A stretch of 64,000 nucleotides of DNA from Saccharopolyspora oryzae (GCF_027853915.1 NZ_JAQGLA010000013.1:62001-126000); one strand, 5' to 3'; numbered from the stretch's first letter, positions 8,963 through 17,487 are shown. Translations and numbers: made by a program. The notes: generated by a model not told the origin, from the sequence alone.

Positions 8963-9832
8963 ATGGATTGGCTGTTCGTCCCGTTTGAGGTGTCCTTCGT
9001 TGCGCGGGCGCTGTGGGCCGGGGCGTTGGTCTCGTCCATCTGCGCGCTGGTCGGCACGTGGGTCGTCTTGCGCGGCATGGCTTTTCTCGGCGACGCGATG
9101 TCGCACGGGATGCTCCCCGGCGTCGCGCTGGCCTCGTTGCTGGGTGGGAATCTGCTGCTCGGGGCGGCGCTGAGCGCTGGTGCGATGACGCTCGGCGTGA
9201 CAGCGCTCGGCAGGTCCTCGCGGCTGTCGCAGGACACCGCGATCGGGCTGTTGTTCGTCGGAATGCTGTCGCTGGGCGTGATCATCGTTTCGCACTCGCA
9301 GTCCTTCGCGGTCGACCTGACCGGCTTCCTCTTCGGCGACGTGCTGGCGGTGCGCCCGCAGGACCTCGGTTTTCTCGCAGTCGCGCTGGTCGTCGCCGTC
9401 GTGGTGTCCGTGCTCGGCCACCGCTCGTTCGTCGCGCTGGCCTTCGACCCGCGGAAGGCGCACACGCTCGGGCTGCGACCCCGGTTGGCGCACGCGTGCT
9501 TGCTGGGACTGGTCACGCTGGCGATCGTCGCCTCGTTCCACGTCGTCGGAACGCTGCTGGTGTTCAGCCTGCTGATCGCGCCGCCCGCCGCGACCGTCCT
9601 GTGGGTCGACCGGATTCCCGCGATCATGCTCGGCGCGGCGCTGCTCGGCACGACTGCGACAGCCGTCGGGCTGGTGGGCTCGTGGCATTGGGGCACCGCG
9701 GCCGGAGCGACGATCTCGGCCGCTGCGGTCGGACTGTTCTTCCTCTCCGCGCTGGCTGCGGAACTCCGCCACCGCATGCAGCGGCTCTCAACCACTCCAC
9801 GCGGGCGGATCGAAGCCGGAATCGAAGGGTGA
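8963..9832 (+). CDS. aztB: zinc ABC transporter permease AztB
   Basis: A protein of about 290 residues with roughly eight hydrophobic helices, of the ABC3 (ZnuB/MntB) metal permease family. Typical features are GTWVVLRGMAFLGDAMSHGMLPG near the N-terminus, the family's conserved cytoplasmic/transmembrane junction, and a central ALAFDPRKAHTLGL segment. It forms the membrane channel for zinc. The ATG at 8963 is preferred over an in-frame GTG at 8951, which would overlap the Zur box edge. The stop overlaps or abuts the start of aztD. Confidence 0.88.
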   Translation: MDWLFVPFEVSFVARALWAGALVSSICALVGTWVVLRGMAFLGDAMSHGMLPGVALASLLGGNLLLGAALSAGAMTLGVTALGRSSRLSQDTAIGLLFVGMLSLGVIIVSHSQSFAVDLTGFLFGDVLAVRPQDLGFLAVALVVAVVVSVLGHRSFVALAFDPRKAHTLGLRPRLAHACLLGLVTLAIVASFHVVGTLLVFSLLIAPPAATVLWVDRIPAIMLGAALLGTTATAVGLVGSWHWGTAAGATISAAAVGLFFLSALAAELRHRMQRLSTTPRGRIEAGIEG

Positions 9833-9834
9833 TC

Positions 9835-11049
9835 GTGAAGCGAATCAGCAAGAAAACCGTTGGCATCGCCGGGTTATCGGTCGTCGCGGTGGTCCTCGCA
9901 GGGTGCGCGGGCAGCGGACCGGAAGCGTCCGAGCCCGCCGAAGAGCTGCCGCACGGCTACGTCGAGGGGGCGGAAGAGACCGCAGAGGCGCAGTCGCGCT
10001 TGACGGTGACCGATGCGGACTCCGGGGCCGTGCGCGTGCTGGACCTGATCACCGGCGACGTGACGGAGGTGGGGCAGGCGCCCGGAGTCGAGGGAGCTGC
10101 TGGTGACGGGCGGTTCGCCTACCTGGAATCAGGGGGAGCGGTGCGCATCGTCGACACGGGCTCCTGGAAAGTCGACCACGGCGATCACGTGCACTACTAC
10201 CGCGCCGCCGTTCGCGAGGTCGGGACGATCCCGGGATCAGGATTGGTGAGCGCGCACAGCGATCCCGCGGTCGTAGCCGTGTCGTTCGGCAACGGCAGCG
10301 CCAGCCTGCTGGATCGCGCCAAGCTCGATGAGGGGACGATCGGCGAAACGGGCCGCATCTCGGACGTCGCGCGCGGGGCGGCCGTGGTGCCCCACGACGG
10401 TCACCTCCTCGTCCCGGTCGAGCAGCCCGGTCAGGTAGGCGGAGTTCAGGTTCGCGACCGCGACGGGCAGCCGGCGGCGGCCATCGACCAGCCGTGCCCG
10501 AACCCCGCTGGCGCCGCGGCCACGCGTCGGGGCGTCGTGTTCGGGTGCGCCGACGGTGCACTCCTCGTCACGTCGAAGGACGGAACGTTCAGCGGCGAGA
10601 AGATCCCGTACCCGCGGCCGGTTCCCGAGGAGGAGCGGGCGGAGGATTTCCACCACCGGCCGGGCAGCGACACGCTCGCGGCGAAGGCAGGGGAAAGCGG
10701 CGTCTGGTCGCTCGACGTCGCGCACCGCGCGTGGACGTTCGCCGCGACCGGTCCGACGCTGGCGGTCAACGCGGTCGGTGCCGGCGGCCCGCTGCTCGCC
10801 GTCACTCCGGACGGGGCGTTGCACGCATTCGACGCCGAAACCGGCCACGAGACGGCAACAGTCCCGCTGCTGAGGGGCCCGGTGGGGGAGGGCGACGCGC
10901 CGACGATCGAGGTCGACACCACCCGCGCCTACGTCAACGACGCGTCTGCGGGTGTTGTCCACGAGATCGACTACAACGACGACCTCCGCCGCGCTCGCAC
11001 GTTCGACCTCGGTGGCCGGGTCGCGCAGATGGTGGAGACCGGGCGATGA
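9835..11049 (+). CDS. aztD: AztD-type periplasmic zinc metallochaperone (lipoprotein)
   Basis: A 404-residue beta-propeller-like lipoprotein with lipobox VVLAGC. The family-specific opening GYVEGAEETAEAQSRL and the histidine-rich DHGDHVHYY are present, the latter being the proposed zinc-binding element of AztD. AztD passes zinc to the binding protein AztC outside the membrane. The GTG at 9835 has GAAGGG 5 bases upstream; an overlapping GTG at 9829 is possible. The stop overlaps aztC by ATGA. Compared with the second copy at 12042, this protein has lost the HHG and CPGVHGEA-type segments, reading ARGAAVV and CPNPAGAA at those places. Confidence 0.85.
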   Translation: MKRISKKTVGIAGLSVVAVVLAGCAGSGPEASEPAEELPHGYVEGAEETAEAQSRLTVTDADSGAVRVLDLITGDVTEVGQAPGVEGAAGDGRFAYLESGGAVRIVDTGSWKVDHGDHVHYYRAAVREVGTIPGSGLVSAHSDPAVVAVSFGNGSASLLDRAKLDEGTIGETGRISDVARGAAVVPHDGHLLVPVEQPGQVGGVQVRDRDGQPAAAIDQPCPNPAGAAATRRGVVFGCADGALLVTSKDGTFSGEKIPYPRPVPEEERAEDFHHRPGSDTLAAKAGESGVWSLDVAHRAWTFAATGPTLAVNAVGAGGPLLAVTPDGALHAFDAETGHETATVPLLRGPVGEGDAPTIEVDTTRAYVNDASAGVVHEIDYNDDLRRARTFDLGGRVAQMVETGR

Positions 11050-11990
11050 GCGCGGCAGCTCGCCTCGGCGGTCGGAACGCGTTCCACCTGCTCGTCGCCG
11101 TCGGAATCGCGGTCCTGCTCGCCCTCACCGGCTGCACCGCCACCGGCGAGGAGAAGTCGGGTGTGGTCGTCACGACCAACATCCTCGGCGACATCACCCG
11201 GCACATCGTCGGCGGCGAAGCCGAGGTGACGGTGCTGATGAAACCCGACGCGGACCCGCACTCCTTCGGGATCTCGGCGCAACAGGCGGCGAAGCTGGAA
11301 CAAGCCGGACTCGTCGTCCACAACGGATTGGGACTCGAGGAGGGCGTCGCACGCAACGTCCAGGCCGCCGAAGCCGCTGGGGTCCCGGCCGTCGCGGTGG
11401 GCGCCGAAGTGGACCCCGTCCGCTACACCGCTGCTGGCACCGACGGCCAGCTCGACCCGCACTTCTGGACCGACCCCGGGCGGATGAGCCGAGCGGTCGA
11501 CGTGATCGCAGAGCAGGTCATCGCGCACGTCGACGGCGTGAACCCGCAGGTCGTGCGCGCCAACGCCGCGCAGTACCGGGCCGGGATCGACCAGCTCGAC
11601 GCGGAGATGGCCGGGCAGTTCGCCCGCATCCCGGCCGAACGCCGCAAGCTGGTGACCAACCACCACGTGTTCGGATATCTGGCCCAGCGGTACGACTTCG
11701 AGATCGTCGGCGCGGTGATTCCCAGCGGAACGACGCTCGCCTCACCCAGCGCGTCGGACCTGAAGGCCCTCGCGGACACCATCCGGGCCGCGGGAGTGCC
11801 GGCGATCTTCGCCGACTCCTCCCAACCGGACCGCCTCGCGCAGGTCCTCGCCGACCAGGCCGGACTCCAGGTCGAGGTCGTGCCGCTGTTCTCCGAATCG
11901 CTGAGCAGACCAGGACGGGGAGCCGGTGACTACCTGGAAATGATGCGGTCCAACACCGAGGCAATCGTCCGAGGACTCGGTCGAGGTTGA
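11046..11990 (+). CDS. aztC: zinc-binding lipoprotein AztC
   Basis: A 314-residue cluster A-I metal-binding protein with lipobox ALTGC (Cys30). The expected metal ligands are visible: His72 in DPHSF, His139 in DPHFW, His206 in TNHHVF, and an acidic residue, Glu284, in LFSESL where Asp is more usual. There is no long histidine-rich loop of the ZnuA kind, in line with Azt-type proteins that receive zinc from AztD. The gene is coupled to aztD by a 4-base overlap. Confidence 0.9.
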   Translation: MSAAARLGGRNAFHLLVAVGIAVLLALTGCTATGEEKSGVVVTTNILGDITRHIVGGEAEVTVLMKPDADPHSFGISAQQAAKLEQAGLVVHNGLGLEEGVARNVQAAEAAGVPAVAVGAEVDPVRYTAAGTDGQLDPHFWTDPGRMSRAVDVIAEQVIAHVDGVNPQVVRANAAQYRAGIDQLDAEMAGQFARIPAERRKLVTNHHVFGYLAQRYDFEIVGAVIPSGTTLASPSASDLKALADTIRAAGVPAIFADSSQPDRLAQVLADQAGLQVEVVPLFSESLSRPGRGAGDYLEMMRSNTEAIVRGLGRG

Positions 11991-12041
11991 TCCCGAGTCG
12001 GCGCGTGCCGGCATGATCTGTCCATCCACAGTGGAACGGTG

Positions 12042-13208
12042 ATGATGAGAACCAGTTTACCCAACAAGATCGCGACCGGGTGCGTGGTCGCATCGCTGTC
12101 GGTCGTGCTGGGCGCCTGCGGCACCACGCAGCCAGGGTCCCAGCAGGACCAGGCCGCTGCGACGACCGATCCCATCGTCGTCACCTACGACGGTGGCGTG
12201 TACGTCCTCGACGGCAGAACGCTCCAGGTCGTCAAAGACCTACCGCTGGAGGGTTTCAACCGCCTCAACCCGGCCGGGGACGAACGCCACGTCCTGGTCT
12301 CCACAGCAACGGGTTTCCGCGTGCTCGACGCGGCCAGCGCAGTTCTGACCGACGTCGAGTTCCCCGGCGCCAAGCCCGGCCACGTCGTGCGGCACGCCGG
12401 CAAGACCGTGCTCTTCGCCGACGGCACCGGTGAAGCCACCACCTTCAACCCCGAGGAACTCGGCGACGACCTGCCGCCAACCGAGGTGTACCGGGCGCCG
12501 GAACCTCATCACGGCGTCGCGATCGAGCTGGCGAACGGCGAGCTCGTGGTCACCATCGGCAACGAGGAGGAGCGGTCCGGCATCGCGGTTCTCGACGCCG
12601 AGCGCAAGGAGATCGCACGCAACGAGGACTGCCCCGGTGTGCACGGCGAGGCCACCGCACAGGGCGAGACCGTCGTGGTCGGCTGCGAGAACGGCGCGCT
12701 GATCTACCGCGGCGGCACCATCACCAAGGTCACCAGCCCCACCGAGTACGGCCGGATCGGCAACCAGGCGGGCTCGGACACCTCGCCGATCGTGCTGGGC
12801 GACTACAAGCAGGACGAGCACGCCGAACTGGAGCGCCCCGAGCAGATCTCGCTCATCGACACCACCAACGGCACGATGAAGCTGGTCGACATCGGCACCA
12901 GCTACACCTTCCGCTCGCTGGCCCGCGGGGAGCGAGGCGAGGCCCTGGTCCTGGGCACGGACGGCAAGATCCACCAGATCGACCCGGCAACCGCCCAGGT
13001 GACCCGGACCATCCCGGTCCTGGCCCCCTGGCAGGAACCGCTGGAGTGGCAGCAGCCCCGGCCAGCGCTGTTCGTCCGCGGCGGCACCGCGTACGTCACC
13101 GATCCGGCCAAGAAGGAGATCCACGCGATCGATCTGACCTCGGGCGACACCGTCACCACCGGAAATCTGCCCGCCGCCCCGAACGAACTCAGCGGCGTCC
13201 ACTCCTGA
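12042..13208 (+). CDS. second AztD-like lipoprotein
   Basis: A 388-residue lipoprotein with lipobox VVLGAC and the same propeller-like repeats as AztD (GGVYVLD, GFRVLD, GIAVLD). It retains HHGVAIEL and CPGVHGEA segments but has no counterpart of the DHGDHVHYY histidine motif found in the first copy. It starts 51 bases after aztC, with GGAAC a few bases before tandem GTG/ATG/ATG codons, so the exact start is open. Likely role: a zinc chaperone or a partner of the first AztD, inferred from the family and the operon. The lack of the flexible histidine motif may mean a different step in transfer. Confidence 0.75.
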   Translation: MMRTSLPNKIATGCVVASLSVVLGACGTTQPGSQQDQAAATTDPIVVTYDGGVYVLDGRTLQVVKDLPLEGFNRLNPAGDERHVLVSTATGFRVLDAASAVLTDVEFPGAKPGHVVRHAGKTVLFADGTGEATTFNPEELGDDLPPTEVYRAPEPHHGVAIELANGELVVTIGNEEERSGIAVLDAERKEIARNEDCPGVHGEATAQGETVVVGCENGALIYRGGTITKVTSPTEYGRIGNQAGSDTSPIVLGDYKQDEHAELERPEQISLIDTTNGTMKLVDIGTSYTFRSLARGERGEALVLGTDGKIHQIDPATAQVTRTIPVLAPWQEPLEWQQPRPALFVRGGTAYVTDPAKKEIHAIDLTSGDTVTTGNLPAAPNELSGVHS

Positions 13209-13227
13209 CGCCTGCCCAACACACTGC

Positions 13228-13259
13228 GCCGGGTGCCGCTCTCGCAAGCGGCGCCCGGC
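13228..13259 (+). terminator. stem-loop downstream of the azt operon
   Basis: A 13-base stem (GCCGGGTGCCGCT with AGCGGCGCCCGGC, one G-T pair) and a 6-base loop lie 19 bases after the last azt gene. There is no T-run after it, as is common for actinomycete hairpin terminators. It could also serve the converging operon ending at 13367. Confidence 0.6.
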
Positions 13260-13366
13260 GCCACCTGGGGTTCCGCGCGGTCGGGGCGGTTGGGCCGGAG
13301 CCTGGGCCGATTTGAGTCCGTGCTCCGGCGCCGGAACTGCTCCGAGGTCGTGTTCTGCGAAAGTGC

Positions 13367-14188
13367 CTAGCCCAGGGCCCTGTTGAGGGTGGTAGTGGCC
13401 TTTGCCATGGCTTGGGTGGCCATGTCTTGGGGCGACTGGTCGCGGAAGGCCGGGTAGTTGACCTCGATGCAGTAGGGGCCGCGGAACCCGCGTTCGTGCA
13501 GACCGCGCACAAGACCGATGACGTCGAGGTCTCCGTCGCCAGGCAGGAGGCGGCCGCGGCGAGCTTCGGTCCGGAAGTCGTCGTCGACGATGCGACCGTC
13601 GTTGAGCTGCACCGCCACGATGCGTTCCGGTGGCAACCCGTCGAGATCGGCGAGCGTCGAGCGGCCGTTGTAGAAATGCCACACGTCGATCATCAGGCCC
13701 GCGTTGGTGGCGCCGGAAGCTTCGACGACGGCGCGTGCGGTCGCCACGTTCCGCAAGCTGCTCCAAGGGAAACCTTCGACGGCAACCCGCATGCCGTCGA
13801 ACCGGTCGCAGACCTTTCGCAGCCGTGCGCCCGCTTCCTCGACGGTGAACGCTCCGGATCCGAACTCCCCGGCCGTGACGTGATGCGGCTGGAACGCCGC
13901 GCCGAGTGCGGTGATGTCCTCGTCGCACGGTGTTCCGGCTGCGGTCAACCATCCGTTGAGGAACTCGATTTCGTCGAGCCGCAAGGAATGTTCGGCCAGC
14001 AGCGACCGAAGTTCCCCGTCGGTCACCCCGGCGTCGCGCATTCGCCGGTAGTCCTCGGCGTGCAGGCCGATACCGGTGAATCCGGCATCGGCCGCCGCCC
14101 GGCAGCGCTCGGCGAACGGGATCCGCGCCGGTTCGGCGAAACCCGCGCCGGAGAGGGTCACGAAGCTCGCGGTGAGGTCAACGGTCAT
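13367..14188 (-). CDS. sugar phosphate isomerase/epimerase-like TIM barrel protein
   Basis: A 273-residue AP-endonuclease-2 type TIM barrel, with IGLHAEDYRRM near the start, AVEGFPWSS and MIDVWHFYNG in the middle, and a terminal CIEVNYP that supply the acidic and histidine metal ligands typical of this fold. The ATG overlaps the stop of the extradiol dioxygenase gene. In aromatic operons such proteins act as hydroxypyruvate isomerase-like, epimerase-like or dehydroshikimate dehydratase-like enzymes; the exact reaction is not evident. It is the last gene of the operon running from 16495 leftward. Confidence 0.75.
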   Translation of the reverse strand: MTVDLTASFVTLSGAGFAEPARIPFAERCRAAADAGFTGIGLHAEDYRRMRDAGVTDGELRSLLAEHSLRLDEIEFLNGWLTAAGTPCDEDITALGAAFQPHHVTAGEFGSGAFTVEEAGARLRKVCDRFDGMRVAVEGFPWSSLRNVATARAVVEASGATNAGLMIDVWHFYNGRSTLADLDGLPPERIVAVQLNDGRIVDDDFRTEARRGRLLPGDGDLDVIGLVRGLHERGFRGPYCIEVNYPAFRDQSPQDMATQAMAKATTTLNRALG

Positions 14189-15141
14189 GGCAGCACCGGT
14201 GTCGCGTGCGAGTGGAAGCTGGACGGCACGTCCAAGCCCCAGGCGGTGGAGCGGCCCTGTCCCTCGGTGGTCCAGGTGACCGGTTCCCAGTCGGGGGAGA
14301 AGATGTGGAACCCGCCGGAGAACACCTCGATCCGGTTGCCGCCCGGTTCCAGCACGTACAGGAAGAAGCCCTGCGTCCGGGAGTGCTTGGCCGGGCCGAA
14401 CTCGATGTCGGTGCCCAGTTCGCAGAACACGTCGGCGGCGCGCAGCACGTCCTCGCGGTTCTCCACCGCATAGGCGAGGTGGTGCAGCCGGCCGGTGGCC
14501 TGCGCCGGCTCCTTCGTGATCGCCAGGTCGTGGGCCTTGTTCATCAGGCTCAACCACGCCCCGACCTCGGGTTGGCCGGGCGGGATCAGGTGCTCGCGCA
14601 GTTTGAACCCGAGCGTTTCGGACATGAACTCGCGTGCGGCGGGAACGTCCTGCGCCAGCACGTTGATGTGGTCGATCCGCGCGGCGCCGACACCGCGTGC
14701 CACCGAGGACTGCGGCTGGTTCGGCAGGTAGGAAGCTTTTCCTCGCGGCGCACGGTACTTCTCGGTCTCGTAGTAGAGCTCCATGCGCTGTCCGCTCGGC
14801 GACACGAACGAGTAGGCCTTGCCGTGCCCGAAGTCGCCGTCGATCCACTCGCCCCGGATCCCGCGCGCTTCCAGCGCCGCGACGCGACGTTCCAGCGCTT
14901 GCGGGCTGACCGCGCGCCAGGCGACGTGGCCCAGACCGGCTTGGTCGGCGGCGGTCAGCTTCAGGGTGGTCAGGTCGTGGTCGCTCCAGGCGCGCAGGTA
15001 GGCGCTCCCGTCCGACTCGTGCACCAGGTCCAGGCCGTAGACGTCGACGAAGAACTCGAGGCTGCGGTCGTAGGCCGGGGTCAGCAGTTCGGCGTGGCCC
15101 AGGTGCGCCAGCTCGTACATCGGCTCGGGTGTTTCAGCCAT
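14185..15141 (-). CDS. extradiol ring-cleavage dioxygenase (VOC superfamily)
   Basis: A 318-residue protein made of two vicinal-oxygen-chelate modules, the layout of type I extradiol dioxygenases. The iron ligands are visible in the C-terminal module: His158 in RIDHIN, His221 in LHHLAY and Glu272 in NRIEVF. It should open a catechol ring next to the diol using Fe(II) and oxygen. The neighbouring tautomerase and 2-oxo acid hydratase/decarboxylase genes support a meta-cleavage pathway. The ATG overlaps the end of the carboxymuconolactone decarboxylase-like gene by 8 bases. The substrate is unknown. Confidence 0.85.
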   Translation of the reverse strand: MAETPEPMYELAHLGHAELLTPAYDRSLEFFVDVYGLDLVHESDGSAYLRAWSDHDLTTLKLTAADQAGLGHVAWRAVSPQALERRVAALEARGIRGEWIDGDFGHGKAYSFVSPSGQRMELYYETEKYRAPRGKASYLPNQPQSSVARGVGAARIDHINVLAQDVPAAREFMSETLGFKLREHLIPPGQPEVGAWLSLMNKAHDLAITKEPAQATGRLHHLAYAVENREDVLRAADVFCELGTDIEFGPAKHSRTQGFFLYVLEPGGNRIEVFSGGFHIFSPDWEPVTWTTEGQGRSTAWGLDVPSSFHSHATPVLP

Positions 15142-15517
15142 GGGACTTCTTCTCCAGGTCGGCGATGTCGGCCAGCAGTTGGGGACCGCGATTGGCCGCG
15201 GAGTACCCGGTGAACAGGAACGCCAGGTCGATCACGGCGCGCAGCTCGTCCCAGCTCGCCCCGGCGCGCAGCGCGGCCAGGCCGTGCAGCTTCGCGGCGT
15301 CGCTGAGCTTGGCGTGCAGGATGCCGAAGAGGACGAGCTGCACGGTCTTCTGGTCCAGCGCCTCCGGGTACATGATCAGGTTGCGCAACCGCTCCTGCGC
15401 CAAGAGCACTTCGGGTTCGCCCTGTTCGAAGCGCGATGCCACGCGCGGCGGCACGAAACCGAGCATGTCTTCGTAGGTCGCGCGGAACTCCTCGACGGTG
15501 GAAGGTCGTTCAGCCAC
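15134..15517 (-). CDS. carboxymuconolactone decarboxylase-like (CMD) protein
   Basis: A 127-residue all-helical protein of the CMD/AhpD superfamily. The GTG at 15517 is chosen because GGAGG lies 7 bases upstream; an upstream extension would overlap the tautomerase further. The core LFGILHAKLSDAAKLHGLAALRAGA has the superfamily's helix pattern and histidines but lacks the CxxC redox pair of AhpD-like members, so a peroxidase role is unlikely. It lies between the dioxygenase and tautomerase genes and overlaps both slightly. A role in handling a ring-cleavage intermediate is inferred. Confidence 0.75.
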   Translation of the reverse strand: MAERPSTVEEFRATYEDMLGFVPPRVASRFEQGEPEVLLAQERLRNLIMYPEALDQKTVQLVLFGILHAKLSDAAKLHGLAALRAGASWDELRAVIDLAFLFTGYSAANRGPQLLADIADLEKKSHG

Positions 15518-15713
15518 CGGATGCCTCCTTCTGCTCTGCTTTGGTGACATCGCCGACCGCCCAGTGCTCGGGCGGCATTTCGCGGATGAGGACGCGGATG
15601 CTTTCCGGCGGGGCGTCCAGGGACGTCTGGACCGCGTTGTGCACCTGGTGGATGAGTTCGCGGATCTGTTCCGGGGAGCGCCCGGCCAGCAAGCTGATTT
15701 CGACCAGTGGCAT
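15510..15713 (-). CDS. 4-oxalocrotonate tautomerase-like enzyme
   Basis: A 67-residue protein beginning MPLVEISLLAGRSPEQ. The initiator is followed by proline, the catalytic base of the tautomerase superfamily after Met removal. The IRVLIREMPPEHW segment carries the arginines and the aromatic residue expected in the active site. It would ketonise 2-hydroxymuconate-type products of ring cleavage. It lies 2 bases after the hydratase/decarboxylase gene and overlaps the next gene by 8 bases. Confidence 0.87.
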   Translation of the reverse strand: MPLVEISLLAGRSPEQIRELIHQVHNAVQTSLDAPPESIRVLIREMPPEHWAVGDVTKAEQKEASGG

Positions 15714-15715
15714 CG

Positions 15716-16495
15716 TCAGCTCCCCACCACGCGAAGGGTTCCGAGGTTGGTGAACTCGGCGGAGACCTCGCGACCCGGTTCGAGGAAGACCGCGTCGGTG
15801 AGCCCGCCGGTGAGCACCACCCAACCTGGTTCGATCTCGATGCCCCGAGCGCCTAGGGCGTTGGCCGCCAAGGCCAGCGCTTCGCCGGGGTGGCCCTGCA
15901 CGGCGGCACCGGTTGCGGAGTCGACGACTTGGCCGTCGATGCCGAGCAGGCAGCCTTCCAGCGCGAGGTCCAGGCCGTCCGGGGAGACACCGTCGCCGCT
16001 GACCACGAACCGCGACGAAGAGGCGTTGTCGGCCACCACGTCCGGCAGCGCGAAGCTGAAATCGCGGTAGCGGCTGTCGATCACCTCGAAACCCGCGTGC
16101 ACGCTGCGAACCGCCCGCATCGCGGTCGCGGCGGTAACGCCCGGACCGGCCAGCCGATCGCCCATGACGAACACGATCTCCGGTTCGATCCGCGGGTGGA
16201 TCAGCTCGTCGAGGCGTACCGGGGCACCGACCGGCAGCTCCATCGCATCGGTCAACCAGGCAGTCAGCGGGGACTCGATGCCCATCCGCTGCTGCTTGGC
16301 CCGCGAGGTCAAGCCGAGCTTGACCCCGACCAGCTGCTCGCCGGCATCGATCTTGCGCCGCAGCAGCGCGTCCTGCACCTGGTACGCCGTCGGCAGGTCC
16401 AGGCCAGGCCATTCGTCGGTGATGCGGCCACCGTCGGTCTTGGTCGATTCGCGGTCGAGGAGTTCGGTGACCGCCCGGTCGATGTCCCAACTCAT
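15716..16495 (-). CDS. 2-oxo-3-hexenedioate decarboxylase / 2-oxopent-4-enoate hydratase family
   Basis: A 259-residue member of the MhpD/DmpH family in the fumarylacetoacetate hydrolase superfamily. IEPEIVFVMGD carries the Glu-x-Glu metal pair, GVKLGLTSRAKQ matches the substrate loop, and GHPGEALALAANAL is the conserved C-terminal region. With the 4-oxalocrotonate tautomerase next door, the decarboxylase function (4-oxalocrotonate to 2-hydroxypentadienoate) is favoured, but hydratases look very similar. Its ATG overlaps the stop of a decayed aldolase remnant, the arrangement expected of an operon that once had an intact aldolase upstream. Confidence 0.82.
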   Translation of the reverse strand: MSWDIDRAVTELLDRESTKTDGGRITDEWPGLDLPTAYQVQDALLRRKIDAGEQLVGVKLGLTSRAKQQRMGIESPLTAWLTDAMELPVGAPVRLDELIHPRIEPEIVFVMGDRLAGPGVTAATAMRAVRSVHAGFEVIDSRYRDFSFALPDVVADNASSSRFVVSGDGVSPDGLDLALEGCLLGIDGQVVDSATGAAVQGHPGEALALAANALGARGIEIEPGWVVLTGGLTDAVFLEPGREVSAEFTNLGTLRVVGS

Positions 16496-16590
16496 GCCGA
16501 AACCTCCTTCCGCGACGACATTCCGATCGCCACGTCGATGATTATGTCTTCCTGCCCGCCGACGTAGCCGGCTTCGCACCACTCGCAGCA
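16492..16590 (-). pseudogene. C-terminal remnant of a 4-hydroxy-2-oxovalerate aldolase gene
   Basis: About 28 codons read YVGGQEDIIIDVAIGMSS followed by a charged tail and a stop that overlaps the next gene by ATGA. GGQEDxIIDVA is the characteristic C-terminal motif of MhpE/DmpG-type aldolases as I remember the family. No continuation of the aldolase can be read upstream; the frame leads into sequence without similarity, then the IclR gene. I read this as the 3' end of a deleted gene. The call rests on one short motif and needs an alignment. Confidence 0.55.
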
Positions 16591-16694
16591 TCGATGCGGG
16601 CCTCCGATCCGACAAGGCGGTTGATCCGCTGACAGGAACAAACTCCCGATCCGTCTTCGAATCCGGATTTCGTCGAGCCGATCCGATGAGCGGA

Positions 16695-17465
16695 TCACTT
16701 CTCGACCGGTGTCGGGCCGCGTAGCTCGCGGCTGATCGCCAACGCGGCGGTTCGCACCGCAGGTGCCATGCGTCGCAGGTTGAGCTTCCCGCTCCATCCG
16801 GAGATCGACAGCGCCGCGGCGGCCATCCCGTCCGCGCCGATGATCGGGCTCGCCACGCAACCGGTGCCGGGAGAGGATTCCTCGCTCTCATAGGCCAGTC
16901 CGGCTTCCCGGATCCGCTTGAGCTCCTGGCGCAGCAGTCCCGGCGCAGTGATGCTGCGCGGCCCCACCCGCCGCAACGGCCACGCGCACAGGTCTTCCAC
17001 AGTGGACTCTTCGCTGAAGGCGAGCAATGCCTTGCCGAGGGCCGAGGCGTGTGCGGGTAGGCGTCCGCCGACCCGAGACGGCATCCGCGGGGCGTCTTTG
17101 CTGCGCAGGATCTCCACGTACACGACTTCGGTCCCGTCGAGCACCGCCAGGTGCACCGTCTGCCGGGTCGCTTCCCGCAGGTCTGCCATGTGGGGCAGCG
17201 TGACCGATCGAAGGTTGCGATACCGCGATGCGAGCTCGCCGAACTCGAACAACCTGGCACCCAGATGCAGCGCCGGGCCGTCGCGTTCCAGGAAGCGGTG
17301 CACGACCAGGTCCCGCACCAGCCGCGAGGTGGTCGACTTCGGCAGCCCGGCCCGCCTGGCGATCTCCGACACCCGCAGTTCGGCGTGCTGCGGGTCGAAC
17401 GCGCCCAGCACCGCTGCGACGCGTGCGACGGCGACGTCGGGAACGTTCCGCTCAGCGGCACACAT
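16695..17465 (-). CDS. IclR family transcriptional regulator
   Basis: A 256-residue IclR protein. The N-terminal winged helix-turn-helix spans about residues 10-70 (LRVSEIARRAGLPKSTTSRLVRDL), followed by the effector-binding domain with HLAVLDGTEVVYVEIL and the ASALGKALLAF block. It is placed directly upstream of the meta-cleavage operon and in the same direction, so it probably controls that operon in response to an aromatic compound or intermediate. The stop of a second IclR gene lies 22 bases upstream of its start. Confidence 0.88.
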   Translation of the reverse strand: MCAAERNVPDVAVARVAAVLGAFDPQHAELRVSEIARRAGLPKSTTSRLVRDLVVHRFLERDGPALHLGARLFEFGELASRYRNLRSVTLPHMADLREATRQTVHLAVLDGTEVVYVEILRSKDAPRMPSRVGGRLPAHASALGKALLAFSEESTVEDLCAWPLRRVGPRSITAPGLLRQELKRIREAGLAYESEESSPGTGCVASPIIGADGMAAAALSISGWSGKLNLRRMAPAVRTAALAISRELRGPTPVEK

Positions 17466-17487
17466 GGGCCCACCTTCTGTTCAAGGG

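Noticed and set aside
12240-13952. Long minus-strand frame across the second AztD gene
   Set aside because: The plus strand has a lipoprotein signal and propeller repeats alignable with the first AztD; the minus frame is compositionally biased.
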